Origin: Bradyrhizobium sp. AZCC 2262
GTDB lineage: Bacteria; Pseudomonadota; Alphaproteobacteria; Rhizobiales; Xanthobacteraceae
Length of the DNA stretch: 64,000 bases
Direction of reading: 5' to 3'
Assembly: GCF_036924535.1 (NCBI RefSeq)
Contig: NZ_JAZHRT010000001.1
Span: 6,076,001 to 6,140,000 of the forward strand
Below, piece after piece: positions 63,938 to 64,000 of this stretch. The notes under the pieces are model-generated. The model was given only the letters and a program-made list of their open reading frames with translations, searched no databases and was not told the origin of the DNA. The position numbers were made by a program, and so were the translations under genes. The number at the start of each line of letters is the position of its first letter. Position 1 is the first letter of the stretch.

Positions 63938-64000
63938 TCGAGGTTCCTCTCCAATCGGACGTGCGGGACGGGGCGCAAGAGCAGCGGATTGATTCAAGGT

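Overview
The window looks like a chromosomal segment of a Bradyrhizobium/Rhodopseudomonas-type alphaproteobacterium. The reasons are moderate-to-high GC, many LysR, AraC and MocR regulators, a LivFGHM-type uptake operon, the style of the integrases and their neighbour, and a ligD remnant. The genus is an inference. Roughly the first 52.7 kb reads as a mosaic catabolic genomic island. It ends at a 49-bp 3' piece of a tRNA gene (52770-52818, anticodon CAT, tRNA-Ile2-like) flanked by two different tyrosine recombinases. From about 55 kb onward the content looks more settled: LysR, a BamA paralogue, a two-component system and a SnoaL-like protein.

Layout. 1-3.8 kb: alcohol dehydrogenase, CoA ligase and VOC genes, with remnants of a second ligase-VOC pair. 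4-7.7 kb: ligD pseudogene, a MocR regulator and a broken AraC gene. 8-11.7 kb: aromatic-acid MFS permease, amidase and a truncated ABC binding protein. 12-14.2 kb: gene fragments, including two broken genes that resemble anti-phage proteins. 14.2-17 kb: glutathione-dependent formaldehyde oxidation genes and a LysR. 17.3-22.5 kb: OsmC fragment, RES-domain protein, HD protein, LysR pseudogene, MocR and a truncated cupin. 22.8-32 kb: the catabolic core. 32-40.6 kb: MocR, second amidase, phthalate-dioxygenase-type reductase, cytochrome P450, LysR and AraC. 40.7-45.4 kb: a LivFGMH operon and its binding protein. 46-49.7 kb: cupin, AhpD-like protein, GST, XRE regulator and a MetA-type outer-membrane channel. 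49.9-54.2 kb: remnants, excisionase-like gene, two integrases and the tRNA piece. 54.5-64 kb: a broken aldo/keto reductase, LysR, EF-hand protein, BamA, sensor kinase and regulator, and a SnoaL-like protein.

How the genes may work together (inference). An aromatic amide or ether could enter through the MetA-type channel, the ABC system or the MFS permease. Two amidases could cleave amide bonds. The P450 with its separate reductase could dealkylate an aromatic ether, and the Gfa/class III ADH pair would remove any formaldehyde formed. The HpaB-type monooxygenase, with its flavin reductase and a dedicated FMN adenylyltransferase, would hydroxylate the ring. An intradiol dioxygenase and a muconate-type cycloisomerase then carry out ortho cleavage and lactonisation. 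Two LysR genes that are nearly 90% identical sit one at the ring-cleavage operon and one at the P450 operon, so they probably coordinate both halves. No muconolactone isomerase, maleylacetate reductase or thiolase lies in the window, so the lower pathway must be elsewhere.
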